Source: Dermacentor variabilis
Lineage: Eukaryota > Arthropoda > Arachnida > Ixodida > Ixodidae
Direction: 5' to 3'
Assembly: GCF_050947875.1 (NCBI RefSeq)
Contig: NC_134572.1
Span: 152,665,105-152,729,104, forward strand
Length of the DNA: 64,000 nucleotides
Shown here piece after piece: positions 33,690 through 44,182 of the stretch. A program made the position numbers and the translations under genes. A model generated the notes under the pieces. It was not told the origin of the DNA and ran no database searches. It was given only the letters and a program-made list of their open reading frames with translations. Every line of letters begins with the position of its first letter. Position 1 is the first letter of the stretch.

Positions 33690-35527
33690 GATGGGTTACC
33701 AGTATTTGCGTTGGGGGTTTCTGTGCCGAACCTGCGTTCGTTAAGTAATCTGTCTCTAGCATCATTGGTTATTCTCTGTGTGTTTTGGCTCTTGATGTGC
33801 GTCCTGACATTCTGTTCTAACAGGGCGAACTTTTGTTGTCCCTGCTGCATTTCGCTTTTTAACTGCTGCATCTGCTCTTGCATCTGCCTCTGCATGTTCA
33901 TCATGAAGGTTTTAAGGGCATCGGTGGAGGTCCCTCCCTCGTGGTGTTGTTGCCCCGTCTCCATCGCCCTAGGCGGTGGGGTCAGAGTCCTAGGCGGGGC
34001 ATAGCCTGTCCTCGATTCACGTAGTTCTCTGATAACTTCGCTTAGCTGCTTCCTAAGCTGCTCAAGTTCACGTTTAAGTGTCGTATTTTCCTCCGCTAGC
34101 TGTTTCTCGCGTGCGGTTTGTGTGTTGTTTGTGTTCGAGTGCGGAGCAAAGAGTGATTTGGGAGGGCCGTCTCCCCAGCTCACCTTAACGCCGCCGCTCT
34201 TCCTCTTTTGCTGTTTCTGCCCTTGCGTCTGCTTCTGCTGTTGCTTGCCGTTGCCGCCCAGGGGTGGGAAGGACTCGTCCCTTTCGGATCCCCGGCTCTG
34301 GCTCCGGTTCCGGCTGCCCCCGCGGCTGCTCCGGCCCGACTCCTGACTCTCGTCACGGAACCATCTTGGTGTTCTTCCCCGGCTGCGGCCCCGGCTACGG
34401 CGTTGCTGCTGCAGGGGGCCCCACCGCAGCTCGCTCGCCGACTTGAGTCGCTGTTTGCAGTCTCTCGTGCCCGCCACGTGGTCGCCGCCACACAGCAGGC
34501 ATTTGGGTGTGCATGGGTGGTCTGCCGCCGGGTTCTGGAGGCCGCACTGTCTGCAGGCCCTAGTCTCCGGATTCGGGCAGACGTCCATTCGGTGCCCCTG
34601 TTGGCCGCAGGTGTAGCATACCTGCCTCGTGGGCCGGTACGGGTAGCACCAAAATTCTCCGCTGTGGTAGAGAACTTGCTTCGGGAGGGTGGGGCCGTCG
34701 AAGGTGATGATGGCCGTGCTGGATCTCCCGAGCATTCTGGCTGTTAGGATCTTCACGCCTTGCGTGCGAACTCTGAGGCTTGCCTTGAGTTCCTCGGGCG
34801 AAGTCTCCGGATCCACTCCGTGGATCACCCCGCGTAGCGTGCCGTCCGGCGCCGCCACGTGTGCGTTTACGGCGTAGTTCTTGCCTCCGAAGCTCAGCTG
34901 CTTGATGCGCATAATCTTCTTGGCCGCTTCTTCGTTGCTGGTGCTCACAATTATGATGTTCGATCCATTGCGCAGCCGGATGATCAGGTCTTCTTCCTTA
35001 CATCCCCGCTCGGTAGCCGCGACTACCGCCCGCGCCACGTGGTGTTGGTGCAAGTCTCTGACTGCGAGTCCTCTCGGCCGGAGGACGATTTTAAAGTCGT
35101 CTCTGGGGAGTGGAGGCAGGCGTCGCCTCGGCGCTCCCTCCCTCTCCTTCTTCTCCGCCGCGGCTGGCGCGCCAGCTGCGTTCTTCGTCGCCCCTGAAAA
35201 AGGCGCGCAATCTAGGCCGTTTCCCGCCAAGACTTGCTGCTTGCCGCCGCCGTCTTGGCGTTTCCGTTGTTTCTTCGACATGGCGACTATCCAGTCGTCT
35301 TCTTTTTCTCTGTCGATTCCGCTTACTTGTGAGCGTTGGATCGGTGAGGTGCTGCGTCCCGGGGCTTGGATCCCTGTTGCAGCGAGGCCGTCTCGGTCTT
35401 GCCGCATGTGGGCCACTTCGATGGTGTCGTGGAAGTCTTCTTCCATGTTTTCCTGGGATTCAGCCGAAAATCTTGTCGGTCTTAAGGTCACGGGTTGGTC
35501 GTAGCTCGGATTGCTCGTTCGGGACAT
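33665..35527 (-). CDS. LINE ORF1: gag-like RNA-binding protein with zinc knuckles
   Basis: An intact 620-residue frame from ATG 35527. The centre holds tandem CCHC knuckles: C304-x2-C307-x4-H312-x4-C317, then C325-x2-C328 with H337/C339, then C343-x2-C346-x3-H350-x6-C357. An Arg/Ser-rich stretch (about 370-420) follows, then coiled-coil segments (about 470-500 and 545-585, MQRQMQEQMQQL). I-clade ORF1 proteins bind element RNA through such knuckles and multimerise to form the RNP. The region before the knuckles (about 145-250) resembles the RRM-like part of other LINE ORF1 proteins, but I am less sure of that. Confidence 0.9.
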   Translation of the reverse strand: MSRTSNPSYDQPVTLRPTRFSAESQENMEEDFHDTIEVAHMRQDRDGLAATGIQAPGRSTSPIQRSQVSGIDREKEDDWIVAMSKKQRKRQDGGGKQQVLAGNGLDCAPFSGATKNAAGAPAAAEKKEREGAPRRRLPPLPRDDFKIVLRPRGLAVRDLHQHHVARAVVAATERGCKEEDLIIRLRNGSNIIIVSTSNEEAAKKIMRIKQLSFGGKNYAVNAHVAAPDGTLRGVIHGVDPETSPEELKASLRVRTQGVKILTARMLGRSSTAIITFDGPTLPKQVLYHSGEFWCYPYRPTRQVCYTCGQQGHRMDVCPNPETRACRQCGLQNPAADHPCTPKCLLCGGDHVAGTRDCKQRLKSASELRWGPLQQQRRSRGRSRGRTPRWFRDESQESGRSSRGGSRNRSQSRGSERDESFPPLGGNGKQQQKQTQGQKQQKRKSGGVKVSWGDGPPKSLFAPHSNTNNTQTAREKQLAEENTTLKRELEQLRKQLSEVIRELRESRTGYAPPRTLTPPPRAMETGQQHHEGGTSTDALKTFMMNMQRQMQEQMQQLKSEMQQGQQKFALLEQNVRTHIKSQNTQRITNDARDRLLNERRFGTETPNANTGNPSWQNASNN

Positions 35528-35817
35528 CGCTCCGATGCGTCTTCACCGCGGGCCGAAGCCGGGAAGGCCGCGGAGCCCCGTACGGAACGCCCTGCCGACC
35601 ACGTGGGAACTTCAAATGCCGATAAAATCCGAAAAAATGGACCCACCGGCTTGAAATTGGTATCCTCGTGGTCCTCTTCACTTCCGACGTTGATTCCGAC
35701 CAAAATTTCGGTAGTCCGATGGGATTAACCGGGTCAAAGAACCCCAAAATCACGGAGCGCATGTGAGGCACGTCCGCACTCTTCGGCGAACGCAGCGTTC
35801 TCCTCCGAACGGGCCAA

Positions 35818-35879
35818 AATGTCTGCCGCCCCGCCGCAGTCGCGCCGGCAAAACCGCGTGTCGCAGGCGAAACGCAACA
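35818..35879 (-). repeat. 5' LTR of gypsy copy 2, outer segment
   Basis: The last 62 bp of the right LTR, matching 23922-23983 and ending GCAACA. It is separated from the rest of the LTR by the LINE 30029-35804 and one copy of its duplication (35805-35817). Confidence 0.88.
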
Positions 35880-37742
35880 GGCGCAAGTTGAGTTTACTCA
35901 CTTGCAAAGGGAGAACCAAGCTTGTTGAATATGAAGTCCACCGCCTGTAGGCTCAGTGGCCTTCTTCATTTTGTGTGACATATATGGTTATAGCGACCCT
36001 TGCTTTATGCACTTCTTGTTCGGCAGCAGTTTTGCTTTTGAAACACTCAGGATAGCTTTCAGCAAGCTGGACAGGAATAACACTGAAAAATCAGCAGATG
36101 TTAATTGTCGCACTTATCATGCGAAGCTTCATACAGTATTATGAGGGCGTATATAAATGAGGGTGTTTCTCAAGGCCTCGTAGCACATGTCATGAGTTTG
36201 GAGCAACATGGTGTATAGCATTTTTCTGATCGCATGCTATAGATTTAGCAAGTCTGACCATGGTTGAAGTGCAGCGCAAGATCAAGAAGACAGATATCTA
36301 TGAGCAGCACCCTGGTAAAGGAGACGCTGGGAAAACTAGTGGGAAGCCTGTTGAACATCTGTTTGACCCAGTTGCTGGCTTCATCGGGCAAAGTGTGATA
36401 AAGAGAAGGAAGTCATCGACGCATCAGAAGGTTTTTACATATAGACACTGTGCTAAGGTTCTCAGGCAGGTCTCTTGTAACACGCTAATTCTTAGTGCGC
36501 AGGCTATGCATGACCAACTACATATGCCTTCTGTTCAGATAAACTGCTCATTGTAACTGATGAAGATGGAGTGGACGAAAAAACAGCAGCTCCATTAATC
36601 TGGTGTTTTGTAAGAGTGCAGCGCTATACTCCCCAATGCCTTCTTGGGTGACATTAGCAAGGACCAGCTTGAGGCAAGGAGTAATAGACGTCTTTACAAG
36701 CTAAAAATGCATGCATACATAGAGAGCACTTTGCGTCCAAAAAGTAGGCACCTCAAAGGGGCACTGGAGAAGGAACAGATTATTGACAGTGGGCAAAGAC
36801 AAGCTTCTCTGCTACTACACACCCAGCATTGTTGCCATGTAACGACCTCTGAAACAATCCCTCTCAAGAGGAAATCATCTTTGTGTATCCATAAAGAGGG
36901 CAGACAGGCAAAGCCCCTTCAGCAATGATGCCAGCTTCAAAAGGCCCACTTCGCACATCCTGAATGCTCCCTTCTTAGACTTTGCTGGGTGCAAGCATTT
37001 TACCGTCCAAAAGTTGTCATTGAGAGCACCGTTGGTTTGGTGGCTATACAGTTCAGAAGCGATTGCAACAAACCTCCTTTCCTAGTTGGTCTGGAGGCTC
37101 ACGGTGCTCATGAAGCGACACCATGAGACAAGCAAGGTGACTGGATGCCTCCAAGCCCTTGTTCGTTTATCACACTGTTCTGCTAGCAACAACCATGAGA
37201 TCTGAAACCAACAAGCTCAAGTTCGGCACTCGCGTGGTTACTGTGGAGGATCCATAATAAAAAGCACAAAAACAGGAAACTTAAGGGAAAGGATAAAGCA
37301 CCACTTAACACTTAGTATTGCTGCAGCCCACCCCCTTCTTTTCTTTTGTCTGGTCGTACTACATTTTTTCTATAGATAGGCATCAACTTCCCCTGTGCAC
37401 AGCTTACTGCAGAAAGCATAGGTGATGTTCCCAATCGGCGTCCGATTTTTATATGCACTATGTGCTGGCTCAAAGAGACTCGAAACACTGCAATGGAAGC
37501 TTCTAAGTAGAAAAGGTGCCTGGAACAAAAAAAAAAGCTGTGCTGTAACCATCTTGGCAACATCTTGTCCCCTTAATAAAAAATGTGCTTCCATATCAAC
37601 TTCAGCCCTCCAGTTTAGAGTAAAGTACCAGTGCACTTATGAACAACGAATGAATTCTCAAAGAGCATGTGCAGTCCAGCCAAAAGCATGGGCATGAATC
37701 CGCGTTAAGCTCCTGTATGTGGTGAGATTAAGTGAGATTTCA
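35880..37742. other. Unassigned region right of gypsy copy 2
   Basis: Plus-strand frames at 35956-36144 and 36260-36556 (98 codons, MVEVQRKIKK...) are open, but I recognise no family or splice pattern. Poly(A) runs lie near 37530. It could be decayed repeat or an exon of an unknown gene. Confidence 0.35.
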
Positions 37743-37866
37743 GTGAGATTAAGAAGTTTGCAGGGACGACATGGCCACAATTAGTACATGACCAGGGTTG
37801 TTGGAGAAGTATGGGAGAGGCCTTTGCAATGCAGTGGGCGTAACCCGGCTGATGATGATGATGATG
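37743..37866 (+). mobile_element. RTE-type LINE, 3'-end fragment
   Basis: 124 bp closely matching 41250-41373, the C-terminal codons plus the (GATGAT)n tail of the larger RTE copy. The first 23 or so bases after the tail are also shared (AAATACACCTAT.TTCCGCGG). Confidence 0.85.
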
Positions 37867-37877
37867 AAATACACCTA

Positions 37878-38130
37878 TGTTCCGCGGTGAATAATGCGTT
37901 CCGTAACGGTGAATGTACTTTAGTAAGCTTCCCTGCAACATGAATTTGTAATGTACAAAGAATTCTAAATAAAGTTTACCATGAGGACAGATGCACTTGC
38001 AAATTATGTCCCAATCGACAATAATGAGCAGTGTAAATAATGAGTGTAAACCTATGTGCCCTTTCCACTCTTAGCATGCTTTACTGCACGATGCTTATTT
38101 CCACCGCTGTATTGCGGTGTAGCAAGCTAC
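37878..38130. repeat. MITE-like hairpin repeat, diverged copy
   Basis: Starts CCGCGGTGA like the repeat at 41388. Its far side carries CACTCTTAGCATGCTTTACTGCA (38063-38085), a diverged form of the arm at 41549-41570. Arms are weaker than in the 41-kb copy. Confidence 0.4.
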
Positions 38131-38181
38131 GAAAGAAACGCTGCATAATTGTGCTTTTTAAGATTACCTTTCTTCAAATTT

Positions 38182-38212
38182 TACGCCACCGCTTCAATGC
38201 AGCGGTGGCGTA
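38182..38212. repeat. Perfect 12-bp inverted repeat at the LINE 5' edge
   Basis: TACGCCACCGCT (38182-38193) and AGCGGTGGCGTA (38201-38212) pair perfectly around a 7-base loop. The right arm is the start of the tRNA-like head of the RTE LINE. Confidence 0.7.
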
Positions 38213-41200
38213 GAGGTAGAACACCCGCCTCGCGTGAGAGAGGTCCGTGGTTCGAATCCCGGTGCCGCGCAATTTTCCACCGGATTAAAAAAAATCCGCA
38301 TGTTGATAAAATTGATAAACGGGCCTGGAATGTGGCCTGATCCCGGGGACCAGAACCGGTAACTCACTCTCTCACCAGACCAGGATTGGCCACCCTGGTG
38401 CAGTACTTCGCCACAACCTCCTATATGAAGACAATAATCAAACCCCGGCCCTCAGTCCCCAGCAGCTGCGAAGCAACTGACCACGGCGGCGGTCGGACCT
38501 GCGACGCAGCAGAGGGTGCTAAGAATCCCTGGCTCCGGAGAGGCCGCCGTTGGAATATGAACCTGGCAACGTTTAACGCTAGAACGTCATCTAGTGAGGC
38601 GAGTCTAGCAGTGCTATTGGAGTAATTAGAGGGCAGTAAATGGGATATAATAGGGCTCAGTGAAGTTAGAAGGTCAAAAGAAGCATATACAGTGCTAAAA
38701 AGCGGGCACGTCCTGTGCTACCTGGGCTTAGCGGAGAGACGAGAACTAGTAGTCGGATTCCTGATTAATAAGAATATAGCTGGCAACATACTGGAATTCT
38801 ATAGCATTAATGAAAGGACGGCAGGTCTTGTTGTGAAACTTAATAAAAGGTACAAAATGAAGGTTGTACAGGTCTACGCCCCTATATCCAGTCATGATGA
38901 CCAGGAAGTCGAAAGCTTCTATGAAGACGTGGAATCTGCGATGGGTAGGTTGAAAACAAAATACACTATACTGATGGGCGACTTCAATGCCAAGGTAGGC
39001 AAGAAGCAGGCTGGAGACAAGGCAGACATGGCATAGGCACTAGGAATAGCAGAGGAGAGTTATTAGTAGAGTTTGCGGATAATGAATACCTCCTTCCGCA
39101 AGCGGGATAGTCGAAAGTGGACGTGGAGGTGCCCGAATGGCGAGACTAGAAATGAAATAGACCTCATACTCTGCGCTAACCCTGGCATCATACAAGACGT
39201 GGACGTGCTCAGCAAGGTGCGCTGCTGTGACCATAGGATGGTAATAACTCGAATTAGCCTAGGCCTGAGGAGGGATCGGAAGAAACTGGTACATAAGAAG
39301 CAGATCAATGAGTTAGCGGTAAGAGGGAAAATAGAGGAATTCCAGATCAAGCTACAGAACAGCTATTCGGCTTTAACTCAGGAAGAGGACCTTAGTGTTG
39401 AAGCAATGAACGACAATCTTGTGGGCATCATTAAGCAGTGTGCAATAGAAGTCGGTGGTAACTCCGTTAGCCAGGATACCAGAAAGCTATCGAAGGAGAC
39501 GAAAGATCTGATCAAGAAACGCGAATGTATGAAAGCCTCTCACCCCACAGCTAGAATAGAATTAGCAGAACTTTTGAAGTTAATCAACAAGCGTAAGACA
39601 GTTGACATAAGGAAGTATAATACGGATAGAATTGAACATGCTCTCAGGAACGAAGGAAGCCTAAAAGCAGTGAAAAAGAAACTAGGAATTGGCAAGAATC
39701 AGATGTATGCGTTAAGAGACAAAGCCGGCAATATCGTTACTAATATGGATGAGACAGTTCAAGTGGCTGAGGAGTTCTATAGATATTTATACAGTATCAG
39801 TGGCACCCACGACGATACTAGCAGATAGAATAGTCTTGAGGAATTCGAAATCCCACAGGTAACGCCGGAAGAAGTGAAGAAAGCCTTGGGAGCTATGCAA
39901 AGGGGGAAGGCAGCTAGGGAGGATCAGGTAACAGCAGATTTGTTGAAGGATGGAGGGCAGATTGTTCTAGAGAAACTGGCCAGCCTGTGTATGCAATGCC
40001 TCATGACCTCGAGCGTACCCGAATCTTGAAAGAACGCTAACATAATCCTAATCCATAAGAAAGGGGACGCCAAAGACTTGAAAAATTATAGACCGATCAG
40101 CTTACTGTCAGTTGCCTACAAACTATTTACTAAGGTAATCGCAAATAGAATCAGGAACACCTTAGACTTCTGTCAAGCAAAGGACCAGGCAGGATTCCGT
40201 AAAGGCTACTCAACAATAGACCATATTCACACTATCAATCAGGTGATAGAGAAATGTGCGGTATATAACCAACCCTTATATATAGCTTTCATTGATTACG
40301 AGAAAGCGTTTGATTCTGTCGAAACCTCGGCAGTCATGGAGGCATTACGGAATCAGGCTGTAGACGAGCCGTATGTAAAAATACTGAAAGATATCTGTAG
40401 CAGCTACACAGCCACCGTACTCCTCCACAAAGAAAGCAACAAAATCCCAATAAAGAAAGGCGTCAGGAAGGGAGATACGACCTCTCCGATGCTATTCGCA
40501 GCGTGTTTACAGGAGGTATTCAGAGACCTGGATTGGGAAGAATTGGGGATAAAAGGTAATGGAGAATACCTTAGTAACTTGCGATTCGCTGATGATATTG
40601 CCTTGCTTAGTAACTCAGGGGACCAATTGCAATGCATGCTCAGTGACCTGGAGAGGCAAAGCAGACGAGTGGGTCTAAAAATTAATCTGCAGAAAACTAA
40701 TGTTTAACAGTCTCGGAAGAGAACAGCAATTTACAATAGGTAGCGAGGCACTGGAAGTGGTAAGGGAATACATCTACTTAGGGCAGGTAGTGACAGCCGA
40801 TCCGGATCATGAGACGGAAATAATGAGAAGAATAAGAATGGGCTGGGGTGCGTTTGGCAGGCATTCTCAGATCATGAACAGCAGGTTGCCATTATCCCTC
40901 AAGAGAAAAGTGTATAATAGCTGTGTCTTACCAGCAGTCACCTACGGGGCAGAAACCTGGAGGCTTACGAAAAGGGTTCTACTTAAATTGAGGACGATGC
41001 AACGAGCTATGGAAAGAGGAATGATGTCTGTAACGTTAAGGTATAAGAAAAGAGCAAATTGGGTGAGGGAACAAACGCGAGTTAATGACATATTAGTTGA
41101 AATGAAGAAAAAGAAATGGGGGGAAGAAATCAAGAAGAAATGGGACATGTAATGAGGAGGGAAGATAACCGATGGTCATTAAGGGTTACGGACTGGATTC

Positions 41201-41373
41201 CAAGGGAAGGGAAGCGTAGCAGGGGGCGGCAGAAAGTTAGGTGGGCGGATGAGATTAAGAAGTTTGCAGGGACGACATGGCCACAATTAGTACATGACCA
41301 GGGTTGTTGGAGAAGTATGGGAGAGGCCTTTGCAATGCAGTGGGCGTAACCCGGCTGATGATGATGATGATGA
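38198..41373 (+). mobile_element. RTE-type LINE with tRNA-like head, near full length
   Basis: A 3.2-kb element ending in a (GATGAT)n tail, typical of RTE elements. The 5' end holds an A-box (TGGCGTAGAGGTAG) and a B-box GGTTCGAATCCC at 38251-38262, with CTCGC between, so it looks like a tRNA-derived Pol III promoter fused to the LINE leader. The coding region follows at 38557. No clear target duplication was found. Confidence 0.8.
38557..41349 (+). pseudogene. RTE ORF2: endonuclease and reverse transcriptase (broken)
   Basis: A single main frame from ATG 38557 has stops at 38623, 39034, 39826 and near 40027, a shift near 40700 and a return near 41116. Endonuclease motifs are ATFNART, LSEVRRS, MGDFNAKVG and NEIDLILC. 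RT motifs are [40 protein letters not shown] and FADDIALL. The C-terminus is short and has no RNase H, as in RTE/BovB-like LINEs. It is repairable at few sites, so the decay is moderate, but it encodes no complete protein. Confidence 0.85.
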
Positions 41374-41387
41374 AATACACCTATTTT

Positions 41388-41612
41388 CCGCGGTGATACC
41401 TAAGCAATGTACTGCGATGAAGCATACTAAAAGTGGAGAGGGGCCACTGTCACAGTACATAAGAGTTCTTTAATTATACACTCGCGCACCCGCCGCCTCT
41501 CAGGTCGCCTGAATGGACATACTATGCTGGATGATAGCGGCCCTGCTCCCACTTTTAGTATGCTTCACCGCGTCACTAAAATGTACTGCTGCGAAAAAGC
41601 AGTACATTTGTA
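41388..41612. repeat. MITE-like hairpin element
   Basis: The arm 41404-41440 (TGAAGCATACTAAAAGTGG) is the inverse of 41545-41586. A further perfect stem, ATGTACTGCT / AGCAGTACAT, closes the right end (41581-41607). It has no ORF. A target duplication is not evident. Confidence 0.55.
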
Positions 41613-42087
41613 TTGAGTGAATGAACAAATGGTTCTTACAACAGTGCAGAAATAAACGCGCACCAGGCATCAGTCTACCACATGGAAGAGTGTCGAAACA
41701 AAAGGTAGCTGATTCACACAGGCTGTGTAGCCCACTTATCAGTCGTAAAGGGTATTATGGGTAATTTAAAATTCCAGACACACAGAAGTATGTTTATATG
41801 TATACGTCCGTACTCCTTCCATATTAACTTCCACAATAGAAAGTAATTTACAACACACAAACGCAAAGAACACAGACGTATGCCTCGTTTTCAACTCGGT
41901 CGTCATGCAAATGACATATAGCACGGAAAAACGTGAACATGCTGTGTGTTAGCATCGTAAACTTCATACTAGGCAAGGAGAACACCACAATCCCGCGACA
42001 GCCGCTAATGAGACCAAAACGGGATCACATGTCTGTGAACGCGCCAATGTAGCCCCTAGGCCACTCTGCTCCTCCACCACCCCCCGT
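41613..42087. other. Unassigned region
   Basis: No ORF or repeat recognised. A C-rich stretch (42075-42086) precedes the solo LTR. Confidence 0.4.
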
Positions 42088-42818
42088 TGTTACGATCGGC
42101 CTGCGGGGTCTGACGATCTTCGGAGAAGCAATCTCCGAACGCTTCCCAGCCCGCTGCGACGACTCGCTTTGTAACGACAACAATGCGCCGCCTCAACAGC
42201 GCAGCGGTGCCGACATGTCTAGCCACGTTCGGCGGGCCGAGTATTGTTAGTTGATTCGCTGTCGCCTACCCGGTTTGCTTGGAGCGGGGGAAGTCCTGGA
42301 AGGGGATGTTTTGCGGCGCTTTCCCATGGGCTCCAAAGGTCGTCACAGTCAATAGACAGGCGCGGCGGCTACTGACTGCGGGGTCAGCTCTGGGATCAAG
42401 AGGCGCCTGCCAGGGTCAAGACATCTGTCTACGAGAACCCTCTCACCTCGGAGTGTTCAGTGAAACCAAAGTGCAGAAGTGAGAGTGAACCCTCCCCCTC
42501 AAAGGCGGGTCGTCTACGATACTTTGGACACTCCCATTGGCCGAAGGTTGAACGGCAGTTTTCCCTCACCTAGGGATATAGGGAGGACAGAGTGTTTCTT
42601 AAGCAGCCGTTTACGGTTGCTTGGGGTGCATTCTGTTTCAGTCATGCTAGACTGATAAAATGTTCTCCACGCTTCACGTAGATATTGTAAATAAATCGCA
42701 TATTCCTCGTTCTCGTTGAGAACAAGTCCTTCCCTTTAACAACGTCCTCAGCGTGGATGAGTCGGACGACAGCATGGGCCAGCTACCACTTAATTCATGC
42801 CTGACCCCAATCCTTACA
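42088..42818 (+). mobile_element. Candidate solo LTR of another gypsy-type element
   Basis: A 731-bp TGTTACGAT...CTTACA segment with LTR-like termini, a TATA-like GATAAAATG near 42653 and AATAAA at about 42692. The flanks CCGT and CCGC differ at one of four bases. No internal region or second LTR is present, as expected after LTR-LTR recombination. It is unrelated in sequence to the Gmr1-like LTRs here, apart from the shared TGTTACG start. Confidence 0.5.
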
Positions 42819-42944
42819 CCGCTGCACGGCTGCACCACTCGTTTCAAGCACAGCACACCAAACACACATTCAGCGCTGAGCAGTGAGCGGTCGACGCAGT
42901 CGCATTTACATGACTTGTAGCGAGCAGCACATCCCTCGATGTTC

Positions 42945-43145
42945 GTTAAGCAAAGTCGGACACGGCGATGCCACATCGCGGTTCGCAGAACTTCGCTGCC
43001 GAGGCGCTAGGCCACTTGGCCACTTCGACATCTCAATTGTCACCACCGCCGAGTTCTCAAGGAAGTACGGGTCACACAACGCAGATTCTGTACTGCCAGA
43101 GCTCACCGAGGCCAAAGATGCACCGTCGCACCGCCACTACTCACG
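42945..43145 (-). repeat. Dispersed repeat shared with 15330-15495
   Basis: Reverse complement of the 15.3-kb copy, with moderate identity. No ORF. Confidence 0.5.
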
Positions 43146-43296
43146 GCTTTCCGCCAAGTAACACAGAACCTACAACCAACACACAAACAACGCAAGCACA
43201 ATCACATAAGGAACGTTGAACAAGGCGCGGTCCGCGCGGGCCAGAGAACGATCACGCCGAGGACGAACACGCCACGGCGTCACCATCGTGCCTTCT

Positions 43297-43358
43297 CAAA
43301 AATCCCTAACCTATCCCGTCCCTAAGCACCTAGGATCAGGCCACGTGAGGGATTTTTG
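43297..43358. repeat. Short palindromic repeat
   Basis: CAAAAATCCCT and AGGGATTTTTG are inverted around about 40 bp, with a second inner pair (CCTAAG / CTAGG). 43312-43358 matches the reverse complement of 3812-3858. Confidence 0.5.
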
Positions 43359-43944
43359 TACGACACATGGAGGAAGGACACGCACGCGAGGGAGGACGCA
43401 TGCCGCAACGCGATTGAATCCGTTGTGGCGGCCCAACACGTGATAAAAGCGTCAGAGCGCGCGGTAGGTTTTACTACTGCCGGTAGTTTTTTTTTTTCGA
43501 TACACATTCGAAATTATTTGAAGCTCTTCAAATAAACAAAAACATGGCCACTACGGCGGCACTTTCGCTTAATGCCGCGCTGAAGTTTCTGGATTGTGGC
43601 ATCGAATCGCGGTGTTGCGTTATGCGTGTCCGTTCGGCGAGCCGCATCAGTGAGAAAGCCTCTCAAGCGTGTAGGAAGTTGAAGGCAAATATTGCAGGCC
43701 TCTCCGAAAGGTGCGCGGCTTTGCTACACTGCTGACTGCTTTTGCGATAAGTGTGCGCTGGGGTTCGTGTTGCAGTAAATTTCTGTTGTCATTTCAGAAG
43801 CTAAGCACGCATATCCTTCATTTATAAAGGGAGGCTAAAAACTGTTTTGTTAAGTGGTCAGTTAACGTGTGAGGTATAAAGCAAACTTTAGCTTGAGTTG
43901 GAGTGCAACTTTCTCTTTCGTTCGCCGATACATGTTATGTTTTA

Positions 43945-44182
43945 CCCGCCGTGGTTGCTTAGTGGCCATGGTGTTGGGCTGCTAAGCACGAGATCGCGGG
44001 ATCGAATATCCCGACCACGGCGGCCGCGTTTCGACGGGGGCGAAATGCGAAAGCACCAGTGTAGTTAGATTTAGGTGCACGTTAAAGAACTCTGAGTGGC
44101 CCAAATTATTCCGGAGTCCTCCACATCGGCGTGCCTCATAATAAGACTGTGGTTTCGTCACGTAAAACCCCATAATTTTTTG
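43945..44182 (+). repeat. Ruka-like tRNA-derived SINE, near full length
   Basis: The tRNA-like head (43946-44022) has GTGGTTGCTTAGTGG as A-box and GGGATCGAAT as B-box. The body has TAGGTGCACGTTAAAGAAC, GGAGTCCTCCAC and CACGTAAAACCCCATAATTT. The head matches the partial copy at 1-86. This SINE type is characteristic of hard ticks and is the best single clue to the organism. Confidence 0.85.

Larger units (their letters stand above)
30029..35804 (-). mobile_element. Full-length I-like LINE, both ORFs intact
   Basis: A minus-strand non-LTR retrotransposon of 5.8 kb. The left edge is a (GTA)n tract at 30029-30050, its 3' tail. CCGAACGGGCCAA at 30016-30028 and 35805-35817 is an exact 13-bp target duplication within the third U3 repeat of the gypsy LTR. 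It has a 5' UTR (35528-35804), ORF1, ORF2 and a 3' UTR (30051-30152). Full length, perfect duplication and intact frames point to a very recent insertion and a potentially active source. Confidence 0.93.
23189..35879 (-). mobile_element. Gmr1-like Ty3/gypsy element, copy 2 (intact ORF, LTR split by LINE)
   Basis: The left LTR is 23189-23983 (795 bp). The right LTR is 29296-30028 continued at 35818-35879 after a nested LINE. The internal region holds one uninterrupted 1503-codon frame on the minus strand. Without the LINE the element is about 6.9 kb. LTR ends are TG/CA; the right copy has TA at its outer left edge through substitution. Flanks read GGGG and GGCG, a possible 4-bp duplication with one change. 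The LTRs differ at about four positions in some 735 compared bases, so the element is recent. Confidence 0.92.

Noticed and set aside
36260..36556. 98-codon plus-strand ORF
   Set aside because: No recognisable domain, splice signals or paralogue; kept only as unassigned sequence.
38203..38270. Possible tRNA genes here, at 14888-14964, 43946-44022 and 1-86
   Set aside because: A/B boxes are present but cloverleaf stems are poor, and each is fused to a SINE or LINE body.
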